A DNA stretch of 64,000 nt from Rhipidocladum racemiflorum (lineage: Eukaryota > Streptophyta > Magnoliopsida > Poales > Poaceae): assembly GCA_036346355.1 (NCBI GenBank), contig CM070570.1, forward strand, positions 50,545,592-50,609,591, written 5' to 3'. Position 1 is the first letter of the stretch, and every line of letters begins with the position of its first letter. Positions 33,257 through 45,631 of this stretch are shown piece by piece. Made by a program: the position numbers and the translations under genes. Below the pieces are notes generated by a model. That model saw only the letters and a list, made by a program, of their open reading frames with translations, was not told the DNA's origin and ran no database searches.

Positions 33257-36200
33257 TGTAACACCCCAAAATTTTACTTTTCCTAAATTCATGTGTGATT
33301 TGGCACTTTGGTGAATTTTTGGAATTTTCTGGAATTTATTTGGATTTATTTGGAATTTATTTGAATTTATTCCATTTTGAAATAATTAAAGAATTTAATT
33401 TTGCAAATAAAATTTTGTTGAAAATATTTTATTTGAGTCCAAAATGTTCCAAAATATTTTCCAGAATTTTTCTGGAATTTTTCTGAGCCTTTTGCTATTT
33501 TTAATGAATTAAATGAATTACTGGGAATTATTTTAAATATTAAATCGCTGGAAATTCAAACTCGGGTCAATCTTGTTCATCCGACCGAAGTCGGAACCCG
33601 AGTCGGACTCGAGTCCGACCGAGCCACGTGACTCGACCGAACCCACTTAACCTAATCAATCCCAACCGTTGGATCAAGATCCAACGGCCGAGATCCGCCT
33701 GCACGGCTTCGAGCCGTATCCGCCCGGATCCGATCGCGCCGCGGCGATCGTGGCCGTTGATCGCGCCACGTGACGGACGGCTGAGAGTCGTTGCTCCGCC
33801 GAGTCCGAAGCCGGACTCCGCCGCGCGCCGCCGCCGTAAAGAACTAGGTTTCCGCTCAGGCACGAACGCCGAGGCTATTTAAAGCGTGAGATGTCCCCGA
33901 GGTTGCCCTCATCCTTGCGCACTGCTCTCTCGAGCCATCTCGCCGAGCCGCCGCCGTTGAGCCGCAATCGCCGCCGGAGTTGTCTCTTCCCTCCGCCGAG
34001 GTTTGCGCCGCTTCGTAAATGCCGTCCGTCGTCTTCCGCCGAGAAGGAGCTCAGATCTGGGATCCCCGCGACAAGACGCACCCAAAGGAAGGATTCATCT
34101 CGCCGGAGAAGCCCCGTAGCGCCGCGCCCTTGGTCATCGTTCCCGTCTCCGGTGCCCAGGCCTCGCCGCGCCATCGCCGGACTCCGCGAGCTCTGTGGAC
34201 CGTCAGATCCAGATCGGACGGTTGAGGTGAGTTCACGTGTTCTAAACCCGATTAGATCTGGACCGTTGGATCAAGATCCAACGGTTCACAATCGCCACGT
34301 GCTGTAGCAGTGCGATTATAGGATTAGATCTGGACCGTCCGATCTAAATCGAACGGCCCACGATCATCAAGTAGTTTAACGTGTTAACCCTGGATCTAAT
34401 CCGCGCCGTTGATTTTCAAACCAACGGTCGCGATTGCGCCACGTGTCGAGGAGATGGACCGACGCGGCCAGCGCCGTACGCGTGTGAGCGCTGTCACGAC
34501 ACGCTGGCCCCGCATGTCGAGGGCCCACACGCCACCGCTTTTGCGTGAGACCACGACCGGCAGGTGGGTCCCACATGTCAGTCTCACGTGGAGCTGTGGA
34601 CCGGGTCCACCGTGGACCGAACCGCGCCGTGAGCTGGGCCCATGGACCGGCTGACGTCAGCCAGCCAATCAGAGGCTGCCACGTGTCCTTGCTGACGCAA
34701 TAATTAATTTCCGAAAAAGAAAATGATTTATTAATTCGAAATATTGATTCAAATTTAGATTCAAACTTCAAACGCTTATAACTTTTGCGTTTCAACTCCG
34801 ATTTGAGTGATTCAAATTTCTAAATTTGTATAAAATTGAGATCTACCTAAATATAAATTTTATTTAATTTTTGGACTAAAGTTTTTCTCTGTAATATTAT
34901 TTAATTGATTATTTAAACTTTAATAAATCATAACTTTTGCGTTTTAACTCCAAATTTGACGATTCCAGTTTCTAAAAATCCAGAAAATTATGTTCTCTCT
35001 GTTTATGGATTTTATTTGGAGTTTTGGGATGTTTTTGCCTAGTGTTTATTTGTGTATTTGCTATTTGCACGCTTTACGAGTAGACGTTGAAGTGCCGGAA
35101 GGATTCGAGGGAGAAGTGTTGACTCAGGATCCAACTCAAGACCAAGAGCAAGTACTTTTTGAAGGCAAGTTGTGCTTTGACCATGTTGATCCTATTTCGA
35201 AATCTATTTTGATTTAAACTATTGCATGCTAGTTCAATTAGCAACATACTTTGCTTAAACATGGGGTTAGATAAATACCAATTTGCTATATGACACCTTG
35301 ATTACTTAAGTATGTGCCATGACCCTTTGTCACCCTAGTTGTGGTTTACTAGTTGGACATTATTAAATTGCCAACATGGGTTTAGATCGTTGTAGTATGT
35401 CGCTTAGACACGCTTCACGTGCTCATGACATGATTTTGGATAATCAAATGTTAATATTGACTTAATGATATATTGAACCTGTTTTGGAAAAGTATCATGT
35501 GATGTTGACAAGACGTGGTGCATGGTAATCAAGCGGGGTTTGATAAACGATTTCGGCCGGGCATGTGGCAAGAGTAATCAGGTGGGCCAGTTGTGGCATT
35601 GGGAATGTTGATTTGGTTCTTCGGGTAGTCTTGCCCTGGTCACTCTAAGGACTTAACCTTGCAAGCCTTTGAACTGGGTCATACTTGCAACCACATGGCT
35701 GGAATGGGACGGCCCTAGTTGACTAAGTCGCTAAGGACTCACTTGTGGAGCCTCAGGGTGTCGATTACACCGCTTTGTGTGATTGTGCGGGGAGCGTATC
35801 GTGGCTGTGGCCAGGTACCCATCTAACGGTGTGTTGGTCCCATACTTCGCCTTGGCTAAGGGAAGGGATGGTGTAGAGCACGTACCGGAGAGGACCACCT
35901 GTGTTGTTTGAGGCTTCCGAAAGGCTTTGTTACTGAACTCGCCTTTGTGGTGTTTGATTTGTATCTTGTGGGTAAAGTGCATAACCTCTGCAGAGTGTAG
36001 AATCTATTTGAATAGCCGAGTCCACAGATCTTTGGACAATGCTCGGAATTACAGTCAAGGGGTAGACTTTACGAAAATAACTTGGTTTTGAAAAAGATGG
36101 GTTGGTTTAACAAGGAAGGTGATGGAAATATGGTGTAGGATGGGAAAAATGTTTGTTAAACTTCTTGAAAAGTTATTTATGCTTTACTTATTTCTACCGC

Positions 36201-36687
36201 TTCGAATCTACTTTTATTACTTGTCAAAAGTCACATCGCAAATATACCCTGAGCTATTCCTTTGTACCAAGCCATGCATATAGTATATTAGCTTGCATTC
36301 TCAGTGCATGACTTGTCGAGTACCAAGTACTCACCCTTGCCTCAACACAATACCAGTTGAAGAGGAGATTACGCTTCGGAGGAGGATTTCCAAGAAGACC
36401 CGTCTACTTAGGGGATGCGAGCCTACCATTGCTGTGGTATCGGATGGCGCCACGGTTATTTGATTTTCCGCTGTTATTTCTCTTTTAATAAGTTTCGCCT
36501 TGCAAGGCATATATTTGTAACATGGCCATAAGCTCGATTAACCCTAAGAATATCTAAATAAAGTACTATGATAGAATCTTTTGTTATGATAGAGATATAT
36601 ACCTATGTTAAGATCGTGTGCACTAGCGCGTTCTGGACTAGTGCTGAATACACGAGAGGGTCGGATTTGCAAATTCGGGTCCCGACA
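33257..36687 (+). repeat. Gypsy-B LTR1 (3431 bp)
   Basis: TG...CA termini. 5' AT-rich part, then a GC-rich region (33590-34680) with perfect palindromes (33666-33687, 34263-34284; arms CCGTTGGATC and GATCCAACGG) and repeated ccacgtg G-box cores. A TATA-like ggctatttaaagcg is at 33872. Next come an acidic reading frame (35083-35166) and a tail with acttgtcgagtaccaagtac (36310). Compared with LTR2 it differs by many small indels. Confidence 0.93.
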
Positions 36688-36691
36688 GAGG

Positions 36692-36704
36692 TGGTATCGA
36701 GCCA
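36692..36704 (+). other. Gypsy-B primer binding site 1 (initiator Met-tRNA)
   Basis: TGGTATCGAGCCA four bases behind LTR1. It lacks one A of the canonical TGGTATCAGAGCCA, which is intact in the second copy at 45117-45130. Confidence 0.85.
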
Positions 36705-37204
36705 TACTTGATTGTAGGCTCAACCCTAAGCTAGAATGGTCGTAGTGGGGATAAAACCTATTTTCTAAAGCTAAAAATTTGTGAAGACAAGAAATGACAT
36801 CTCGACTTATCCCCTTCTCTCTTTTCTTGTCTCTTGCTGAAATTTTCCCTTACCTTGTCACAATTTAAAGATTCCGGGTTCTTACGTAAAGCACTCTTGT
36901 GACAGATGGAGGTTTTCTCGATGAGTGAGCATAGGTTCTATAGTGAGACTCCTTCGCCGAGTCGAGTCATAGAAGAAAGAGTCACCCTTTAGGCGTTAGA
37001 CTCCAGAGTTAGTTCGATTTGGATTTGCTTTGTTTGCTGAGTGTGCAGTATGTGTTGCAAGGCCCTTAGGCATTGTAAGCAGCCATACCAAGTTATTAAT
37101 AATAAAGATGGACCTTAAAGTTACCCCTTTCGCCCCGCATAAGTTCCATACTACTTGTCTATTCTTGTTTCCCTCTCATCTCTAAACCTAGAGCAAATCG
37201 ACAG
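36705..37204 (+). other. Gypsy-B leader 1
   Basis: Untranslated leader between primer site and gag. It holds the box ggcccttaggcattgtaagc then agccat (37071-37086), also seen in the Gypsy-A leader, followed by aataataaag. Confidence 0.7.
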
Positions 37205-38261
37205 ATGGTGAACACCCGTGGAAACTTTGGAAGCAATGGGAGTGGATCTCGCCCAGCAGAAAACCCCAATGATGGAGCACCAGCACCGCCACTGGATATG
37301 CAGAATTTCGGAGCGTTTCTTGCTGCCCAGACTCAGTTGATGCATGCTATGATGCAACAAATGCAGCACGTCACTGCTCAGGCCACTGCTAATCAAGTTA
37401 ATCAGGGACCACGCCAGAATACAAGGCTGTCAGAGTTCATGAGGACTCACCCACCCACTTTCTCTGGGAATGCCAATCCATTGGAGGCCGATGATTGGTT
37501 AAGATCAATCGAGAGGAAGCTACACATAGCTCAATGCATAGGAAATGAGAAGGTACTCTACGCTTCTCATCAGTTGGAAGGAAACGACCGAATGGTGGGA
37601 GAACTTCGTACACGCAGAGAACCCTCAAGATATCACTTGGGAAGAGTTCACGTTGCATTCCGACAAGCGATATCACGTGCCTGAAGGAATCATGGACCTT
37701 AAGAAGGAGGAGTTCAGAGCATCAAGCAAGGTAATCAGCCCGGTGGCCGACTACGAACAAGTTCACACAGCTAGCACGCTACGCTTTGAGGATGTAGCGA
37801 CGGATAAATCCAGGCATACCTCGCTTTTATGAAGGGACTTAACTCGGGATTGCAAGTTGGGTTGATCACCCACACCTTTCCAGATTTCCAAGAGTTGGTG
37901 AATAAGGCGCTTATTCTTGAGGACAAGCGCAAGGAACTGGATGAGAACAGAAGCGCAGGATGCAACAAAGAAGGATCACGCCAGTGGAACGCAATGGCGC
38001 TTGAGAGTTGCACCAAATCAATTCTTGATTCCAACCACAGAATGCAACAAGGACACCCTCCTCAAAGACCAAGACACGCCAATCGAACTATCGGACCCCA
38101 GCCCGCTAGAAACACTACTCCAGGCAATCGGCACAAGTGAGACGCTGTTACAAGCGCAACGAGCCAGGACACTTTGCCAACGATTGTCCGAAGAAGACAG
38201 CAGGAGCGACCCCGATTCGCTTCAACCTAGGAACCACCCCAGCTAGGGCGCCAAAGACCAG
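37205..38261 (+). pseudogene. Gypsy-B gag, copy 1
   Basis: ATG at 37205 (MVNTRGNFGSNGSGSRPAEN), a Gln-rich stretch (QLMHAMMQQMQHV), and the gag domain (FMRTHPPTFSGNANPLEADD). The frame breaks near 37575, continues in another (PQDITWEEFTLHSDK), breaks again near 37700 and 37825 (GLNSGLQVGLITHTFPDF in yet another frame), and reaches a zinc knuckle with CYKRNEPGHFANDCP (38140-38190), where the second Cys reads Arg. The breaks are single-base or few-base indels every 100-250 bp. Not translatable as written. Confidence 0.85.
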
Positions 38262-41200
38262 GAGCCACACCCTGCACCGTGGTGAGAGGCCGAGTCAACC
38301 ATGTCACCGCAGATGCACTGCGAGAATGCTACGGACGTCAGATCGGGTAAGTTACTTGTTAACTCAGTACACTGCAACAGCTTTTGTTTGACTCGAGCTT
38401 CAGATTCGTTTGTTTCGCAAGGCTTTGCTGCTAGAAATGACTTGAGAATTGCAAGACTTAAGTGCATGCTTTTAGTTCAAACCCTGGTTCCGAACTCCGA
38501 ACGGAAGTAGGATGTTCGGGTGAGAATACTAATAGATGGAATAGAGTTCCTAGCAAACCTTATAATTTTGGAGACCAGGACCTTAGATGTTATATTGGGA
38601 ATGGATTGGTTATCCAAGCACAAGGTCGTATTGGATTGTGGACGAAGGACTATCTCGATTGAGAGCCCGTGTGGGAAGAAAGTGGAATTTCAAGCCACTG
38701 CAGATTAGAGATGGACAGTTGATGGTTAACGATTACCAAGGCAATCAGCATAGAGGATGTCCCAAGTAGTGAATGAGTACCCGATGTTTTCCCGAGGATC
38801 TACAGGTATGCCGCGAGACAGGGACATAGAGTTTGTGATAGAGCTTGTACAGTGCACAAAGACCGATAGCAAAGAGACCCTATCGGATGTCTACCGAGGA
38901 GTTGGTAGAGATGAAGAAACAGCTAGAAGAGTTAATGGAGAAAGGATTTATCAGGCCGAGTTCGTCGCCGTGGGGAGCACCGCTTTTGTTTGTCAAGAAG
39001 AAGGACGGGAGTTTCAGGATGTGCATTGACTACCGTGCACTCAATGAAGTCACCGTGGAAGAATAAGTATCCGCTACCAGGATTGATGATTTGTTTGATC
39101 AGTTAAGAGGAGCCGGAGTTTTCTCCAAGATTGATCTGAGATCGGGATACCATCGATTGAAGATCCGATCGAGAAGATATTCAAGATCGCATTCTCGTCA
39201 AGATATGGACATTACGAGTTCTGATTATGTCCTTTGGGCCGATTTAATGCGCCACTTATTTCATGAATATGATGAATAAGGTGTTCATGGAATATTTGGA
39301 CAAGTTTGTCGTCGTGTTCATAGACGATATCCTAGTCTACTCCAAGACAAAGGATGAACATGCCGAACACTTAAGGCGAGTTTTGGAAAAGTGAGGAACA
39401 GCAACTTTTCGCCAAGTTCAGCAAGTGTGATTTTTGGAAGGACAAGGTGGAGTTTCTTGGACATGTAATGACCGCAGAAGGAGTCGCCGTAGATCCAAGC
39501 AAAGTAGAAGCTGTGTTACATTGGGAGCACCAAGGCGTGACCCAGATTCGAGTTTCCTTGGAATGGCAGGATACTACCGCCGTTTCATTGAAGGCTTCTC
39601 GACAATTGCGAAACCTCTTACGCAATTGCTGAAGAAGGAAAAGAAGTTTGCATGGACGCGCTTGAGAATGTGAGAAAGGATTTCAGAGCTGAAGAAGCGA
39701 TTGACATCAGCACCGGTGTTAGTTCTACCTGGATGTTGCTCAAAGCTTCGATATTTATTGTGACGCATCGCGCCAAGGACTTGGATGTGTGTCGATGCAG
39801 AATGGAAAGGTCGCCGCTATGCATCAAGGCGCTTGAGGCCGCATGAGGAAAATTATCCGACACATGACCTAGAGTTAGCTGCCGTAGTGCATGCCTTGAA
39901 GATATGGCGTCACTATCTGATTGGAAACAGATGTGAAGTGTATACGGATCATAAGAGCCTTAAGTACATATTCACCCAAATCGGATCTGAATATGAGGCG
40001 AGAGGAGATGGTTAGAGTTGATCAAGGACTACAATGTTGGAATCCATTACCATCCCGGGAAGGCCAACGTAGTAGCCGATGCTCTGAGTCGGAAAAGCCA
40101 TACCGTGAGTGCGTTGCTAGCCACAAGTCAGGATGAGTTATGTGAGGATTTTCAGAAGATGAAGATTGAGGTAGTACCTAGCGGATTCTTGGCCGCATTA
40201 GAAGTAAAGCCTACCTTAGAGGACCAGATCCGAGAAGGACAGAAGGATGATGACAGGATCCGTAGGATTAAGTCCAAAAAGGAGGAAGGCAAGGCAGAGG
40301 ACTTCAAGTTGGATGAGCAAGGCACGTTGTGGATGAAGGATCGCATTTGTGTGCCTAACAAAAAGGAGTTAAAGCAACTGATTTTGGAAGAAGCCCATGA
40401 CTCCAAGTACTCGATTCATCCTGGAAGCGCCAAGATGTATCAGGATCTGAAGGAGAGATTCTGGTGGCCGAGTATGAAACGTGAAGTTGCCGAGCATGTT
40501 GCATTGTGCGACGTATGCCAGAGAGTCAAGGCTTGCATCGTGAGACCACAGGATTGCTACAACCGCTGAAAATACCTGAGTGGAAGTGGGAGGAAATCGG
40601 AATGGATTTCATTACCGGTTTCTTAGAAGACTCAAGGAGGTTATGACTCCATATGGGTTATAGTGGATCGCTTGACTAAAGTAGCCCATTTTATCCCCGT
40701 GAAGACCACTTATTCGGGAGATAAATTAGCAGAGTTGTAAATGATCAGGATTGTTTGTTTGCACGGAGTGCCAAAGAGGATTGTATCGGACAGAGGTACC
40801 CAATTTACCTCAAGGTCCTGGAATAAGTTGCATGAAGCCATGGGAACCCGTTTAAACTTCAAGATCTGACTTATCATCCACGACGGATGGACAGACCGAA
40901 AGAGTCAACCAGATTCCGGAGGATATGTTAAGAGCTTGTGCATTGGCTTATGCTACCTCTTGGGATAAAAGTTTGCCGTATGCCGAGTTCGATTACAACA
41001 ATAGTTATCGAGCTAGTTTACGATGTCACCTTTTGAGGCCTTGTATGGTCGACTCGCTTGACGCCATTGAATTGGAATGAGACCGGCGAGCGCCGTGTCT
41101 TTGGGCCTGATATTCTTCAAGAGGCTGAAGAGCAGATCGCTATGATTAGGGAAAGGTTGAAGATAGCCCAATCTCGACAGAAGAGTTATGCTGACAATCG

Positions 41201-41651
41201 TCGCCGAGATTTGAGTTTTGAACCAGAAGACTTTGTATACCTCAGAGTTACGCCTCTCAGGGGAGTTAAGAGGTTCCATGCCAAAGGGAAACTTGCACCC
41301 CGTTATGTTGGACCATTTAAGATTTTGAGCCGCAGAGGCGAAGTTGCTTATCAGCTGGAGTTGCCACAGTCGTTAGCAGGAGTACATGATGTATTCCATG
41401 TGTCCCAGTTAAAGAAGTGTCTTCGAGTTCCTGAGGAACAGACACCGCTAGAATCAATTGAGTTGCAAGAAGACTTGACTTATAAGGAGCATCCCGTGAG
41501 GATTCTAGACACAATGGATCGAGAAACTAGAAACAAGTCAACTCGTTTCTGTAGAGTTCAGTGGAGCAACCATGCAGAGAGCGAAGCGACTTGGGAGCGC
41601 GAAGAGGATTTGAAGAAAGAATTTCCAAACCTGTTCTGTAGTAAGCCCTGA
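38262..41651 (+). pseudogene. Gypsy-B pol (protease to chromodomain)
   Basis: All domains are present in order but in shifting frames: protease (near 38340-38620; [12 protein letters not shown]), RT ([49 protein letters not shown] near 39315-39345), RNase H ([30 protein letters not shown] with the catalytic Asp kept), integrase ([44 protein letters not shown] near 40785), and chromodomain (RFCRVQWSNHAESEATWERE) ending at 41651. Indels in almost every 200 bp make it non-coding as assembled. Substitutions are comparatively few, which is odd for natural decay. Confidence 0.9.
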
Positions 41652-41670
41652 ATCTCGGGGACGAGATTCT

Positions 41671-41687
41671 ATTAAGGGGGGGAGGTT
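41671..41687 (+). other. Gypsy-B polypurine tract
   Basis: ttaagggggggaggt directly before the TGTAAC of LTR2; it primes plus-strand DNA synthesis in this family. Confidence 0.88.
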
Positions 41688-44600
41688 TGTAACACCCCAA
41701 AATTTTACTTTTCCTAAATTCATGTGTGATTTGGCACTTTGGTGAATTTTTGGAATTTTCTGGAATTTATTTGGATTTATTTGGAATTTATTTGAATTTA
41801 TTCCATTTTGAAATAATTAAAGAATTTAATTTTGCAAATAAAATTTTGTTGAAAATATTTTATTTGAGTCCAAAATGTTCCAAAATATTTTCCAATTTTT
41901 CTCGAATTTTTCGAGCCTTTGCTATTTTTAATGAATTAAATGAATTATCGGGAATTATTTTAAATATTAAATCGCTGGAAATTCAAACTCGGGTCAAGTA
42001 TCGTTCATCCGACCGAAGTCGGAACCCGAGTCGGACTCGAGTCCGACCGAGCCACGTGACTCGACCGAACCCACTCTAACCCTAATCAATCCCAACCGTT
42101 GGATCAAGATCCAACGGCCGAGATCCGCCTGCACGGTTCGAGCCGTATCCGCCCGGATCCGATCGCGCCGCGGCGATCGTGGCCGTTGATCGCGCCACGT
42201 GACGGGGCTGAGAGTCGTCTCCGCCGAGTCCGAAGCCGGACTCGCCGCCGCGCCGCCGTAAAGAACTAGGTTTCCGCCTAGGGCACGAACGCCGAGGCTA
42301 TTTAAAGCGTGAGATGTCCCCGAGGTTGCCCTCATCCTTGCGCACTGCTCTCGAGCCATCTCGCCTGAGCCGCCGCCCGTTGAGCCGCAATCGCCGCCGG
42401 AGTTGTCTCTTCCCTCCGCCGAGGTTTGCGCTTTTCCGTCGCCGTCCGTCGTCTTCCGCCGAGAAGGAGCTCGACCGGGATCCCGCGACAAGACACACCC
42501 AAAGGAAGGATTCATCTCGCCGAGAAGCCCGTAGCGCCGCGCCTTGGTCATCGTTCCCGCCTCCGGTGCCCAGGCCTCGCCGCCATCGCCGGACTCCGCG
42601 AGCTTCGTGGACCGCCGATCCAGATCGGACGGTTGAGGTGAGTTCACGTGTTCTAAACCCGATTAGATCTGGACCGTTGGATCAAGATCCAACGGTTCAC
42701 AATCGCCACGTGCTGTAGCAGTGCGATTATAGGATTAGATCTGGACCGTCCGATCTAAATCGAACGGCCCACGATCATCAAGTAGTTTAACGTGTTAACC
42801 CTGGATCTAATCCGCGCCGTTGATTTTCAAACCAACGGTCGCGATTGCGCCACGTGTCGAGGAGATGGACCGACGCGGCCAGCGCCGTACGCGTGTGAGC
42901 GCGTGTCCCTGACACGCGGGCCCCGCATGTCAGAGGGCCCACACGTCAGCCGCGTTTTGCGTGAGACCCTGCACTGACAGGTGGGTCCCACATGTCAGTC
43001 TCACGTGGAGCTGTGGACCGGGTCCACCGTGGACCGAACCGCGCCGTGAGCTGAGCCCATGGACCGGCTGACGTCAGCCAGCCAATCAGAGGCTGCCACG
43101 TGTCCTTGCTGACGCAATAATTAATTTCCGAAAAAGAAAATGATTTATTAATTCGAAATATTGATTCAAATTTAGATTCAAACTTCAAACGCTTATAACT
43201 TTTGCGTTTCAACTCCGATTTGAGTGATTCAAATTTCTAAATTTGTATAAAATTGAGATCTACCTAAATATAAATTTTATTTAATTTTTGGACTAAAGTT
43301 TTTCTCTGTAATATTATTTAATTGATTATTTAAACTTTAATAAATCATAACTTTTATGCTTTAACTCCAAATTTGATTTATTCCAGTTTCTAAAAATCTA
43401 GAAAATTATGTTCTCTCTGTTTATGGATTTTATTTGGAGTGTTGGGATATTTTTGCCTAGTGTTTATTTGTGTATTTGCTATTTGCACGCTTTACGAGTA
43501 GACGTTGAAGTCCAAGGATTCGAGGAGAAGTGTTGACTCAGGATCCAACTCAAGACCAAGAGCAAGTACTTTTTGAAGGCAAGTTGTGCTTTGACCATGT
43601 TGATCCTATTTCGAAATCTATTTTGATTTAAACTATTGCATGCTAGTTCAATTAGCAACATACTTTGCTTAAACATGGGGGTTAGATAAATACCAATTTG
43701 CTATATGACACCTTGATTACTTAAGTATGTGCCATGACCCTTTGTCACCCTAGTTGTGGTTTACTAGTTGGACATTATTAAATTGCCAACATGGGTTTAG
43801 ATCGTTGTAGTATGCTGCTTAGACCTGCTACGTGCTCATGACATGATTTTGGATAATCAAATGTTAATATTGACTTAATGATATATTGAACCTGTTTTGG
43901 AAAAGTATCATGTGATGTTGACGGCACGTGGTGCATGGTAATCAACTGGGGTTTGATAAATGATTTCGGCCAGGGGCATGTGGCAAGAGTAATCGTGGGG
44001 CCGCTTGTGGCATTGGGAATGTTGATTTGGTTCTTCGGGTAGTCTTGCCCTGGTCACTCTAAGGACTTAACCTTGCAAGCCTTTGAACTGGGTCATACTT
44101 GCAACCACATGGCTGGAATGGGACGGCCCTAGTTGACTAAGTCGCTAAGGACTCACTTGTGGAGCCTCAGGGTGTCGATTACACCGCTTGTGTGATTGTG
44201 CGGGAGCGTATCGTGGTCGTGGGCCAGGTACCCATCTAACGGTGTGTTGGTCCCATACTTCGCCTTGGCTAAGGGAAGGGATGGTGTAGAGCACGACGGA
44301 GAGGACCACCTGTGTTGTTTGAGGCTTCCAAAGGCTTTGTTACTGAGGAACTCGCCTTTGTGGTGTTTGACTGTATCTTGTGGGTAAAGTGCATAACCTC
44401 CGCAGAGTGTAGAATCTATTTGAATAGCCGAGTCCACTGTGATCGACAATGCTCGGGAATTACAGTCAAGGGGTAGACTTTTACCGAAAATAACTTGGTT
44501 TTGAAAAGATGTGTTGGTTTAACAAGGAAGGTGATGGAAATATGGTGTAGGATGGGAAAAATGTTTGTTAAACTTCTTGAAAATTTATTTATGCTTTACT

Positions 44601-45112
44601 TATTTCTACTGCTTTCGAATCTACTTTTATTACTTGTCAAAAGCTGCATTTCGCAAATATACCTGAGCTATTCCTTTGTACCAAGCCATGCATATAGTAT
44701 ATTAGCTTGCATTCTCAGTGCATGACTTGTCGAGTACCAAGTACTCACCCTTGCCTCAACACAATACCAGTTGAAGAGGAGATTACGCCAGCTGGAGGAG
44801 GATTTCCAAGAAGACCCGTCTACTTAGGGATGCGAGCCCGGTCAGGTTGCTCGTGGTATCTTGGATGGCGCCACGGGTTATTTGATTTTCCGCCGTTATT
44901 TCTCTTTTAATAAAGTTTCGCCTTGCAAGGCATATATTTGTAACTTGGCCATAAGGTCGAGTAACCCTTTGATTATTTAAATAAAGTACTTTGATAGTAT
45001 CGTTTGGTATGATTGTGATATATACCGATGTTAAGACTGTGTGCACTAGCGCGTTCCTGGACTAGTGCTGAATACACAGAGGGTCCGGATTTGCAAATTC
45101 GGGGTCCCGACA
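41688..45112 (+). repeat. Gypsy-B LTR2 (3425 bp)
   Basis: Same structure as LTR1. It serves as 3' LTR of internal 1 and, because a perfect primer binding site follows at 45117, as 5' LTR of internal 2. Its last about 122 bases (44990-45112) appear identical to the LTR3 remnant. Confidence 0.93.
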
Positions 45113-45116
45113 GAGG

Positions 45117-45130
45117 TGGTATCAGAGCCA
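45117..45130 (+). other. Gypsy-B primer binding site 2 (initiator Met-tRNA)
   Basis: Canonical TGGTATCAGAGCCA four bases behind LTR2. Confidence 0.92.
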
Positions 45131-45631
45131 TACTTGACTGTAGGCTCAACCCTAAGCTAGAATGGTCGTAGTGGGGATAAAACCTATTTTCTAAAGCTAA
45201 AAATTTGTGAAGACAAGAAATGACATCTCGACTTATCCCCTTCTCTCTTTTCTTGTCTCTTGCTGAAATTTTCCCTTACCTTGTCACAATTTAAAGATTC
45301 CGGGTTCTTACGTAAAGCACTCTTGTGACAGATGGAGGTTTTCTCGATGAGTGAGCATAGGTTCTATAGTGAGACTCCTTCGCCGAGTCGAGTCATAGAA
45401 GAAAGAGTCACCCTTTAGGCGTTAGACTCCAGAGTTAGTTCGATTTGGATTTGCTTTGTTTCTTTGAGTGTGCGTTATGTGTTGCAAGGCCCTTAGGCAT
45501 TGTAAGCAGCCATACCAAGTTATTAATAATAAAGATGGACCTTAAAGTTACCCCTTTCGCCCCGCATAAGTTCCATACTACTTGTCTATTCTTGTTTCCC
45601 TCTCATCTCTAAACCTAGAGCAAATCGACAG
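45131..45631 (+). other. Gypsy-B leader 2
   Basis: Almost identical to 36705-37204, including the ggcccttaggcattgtaagc box (about 45488). Confidence 0.85.
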
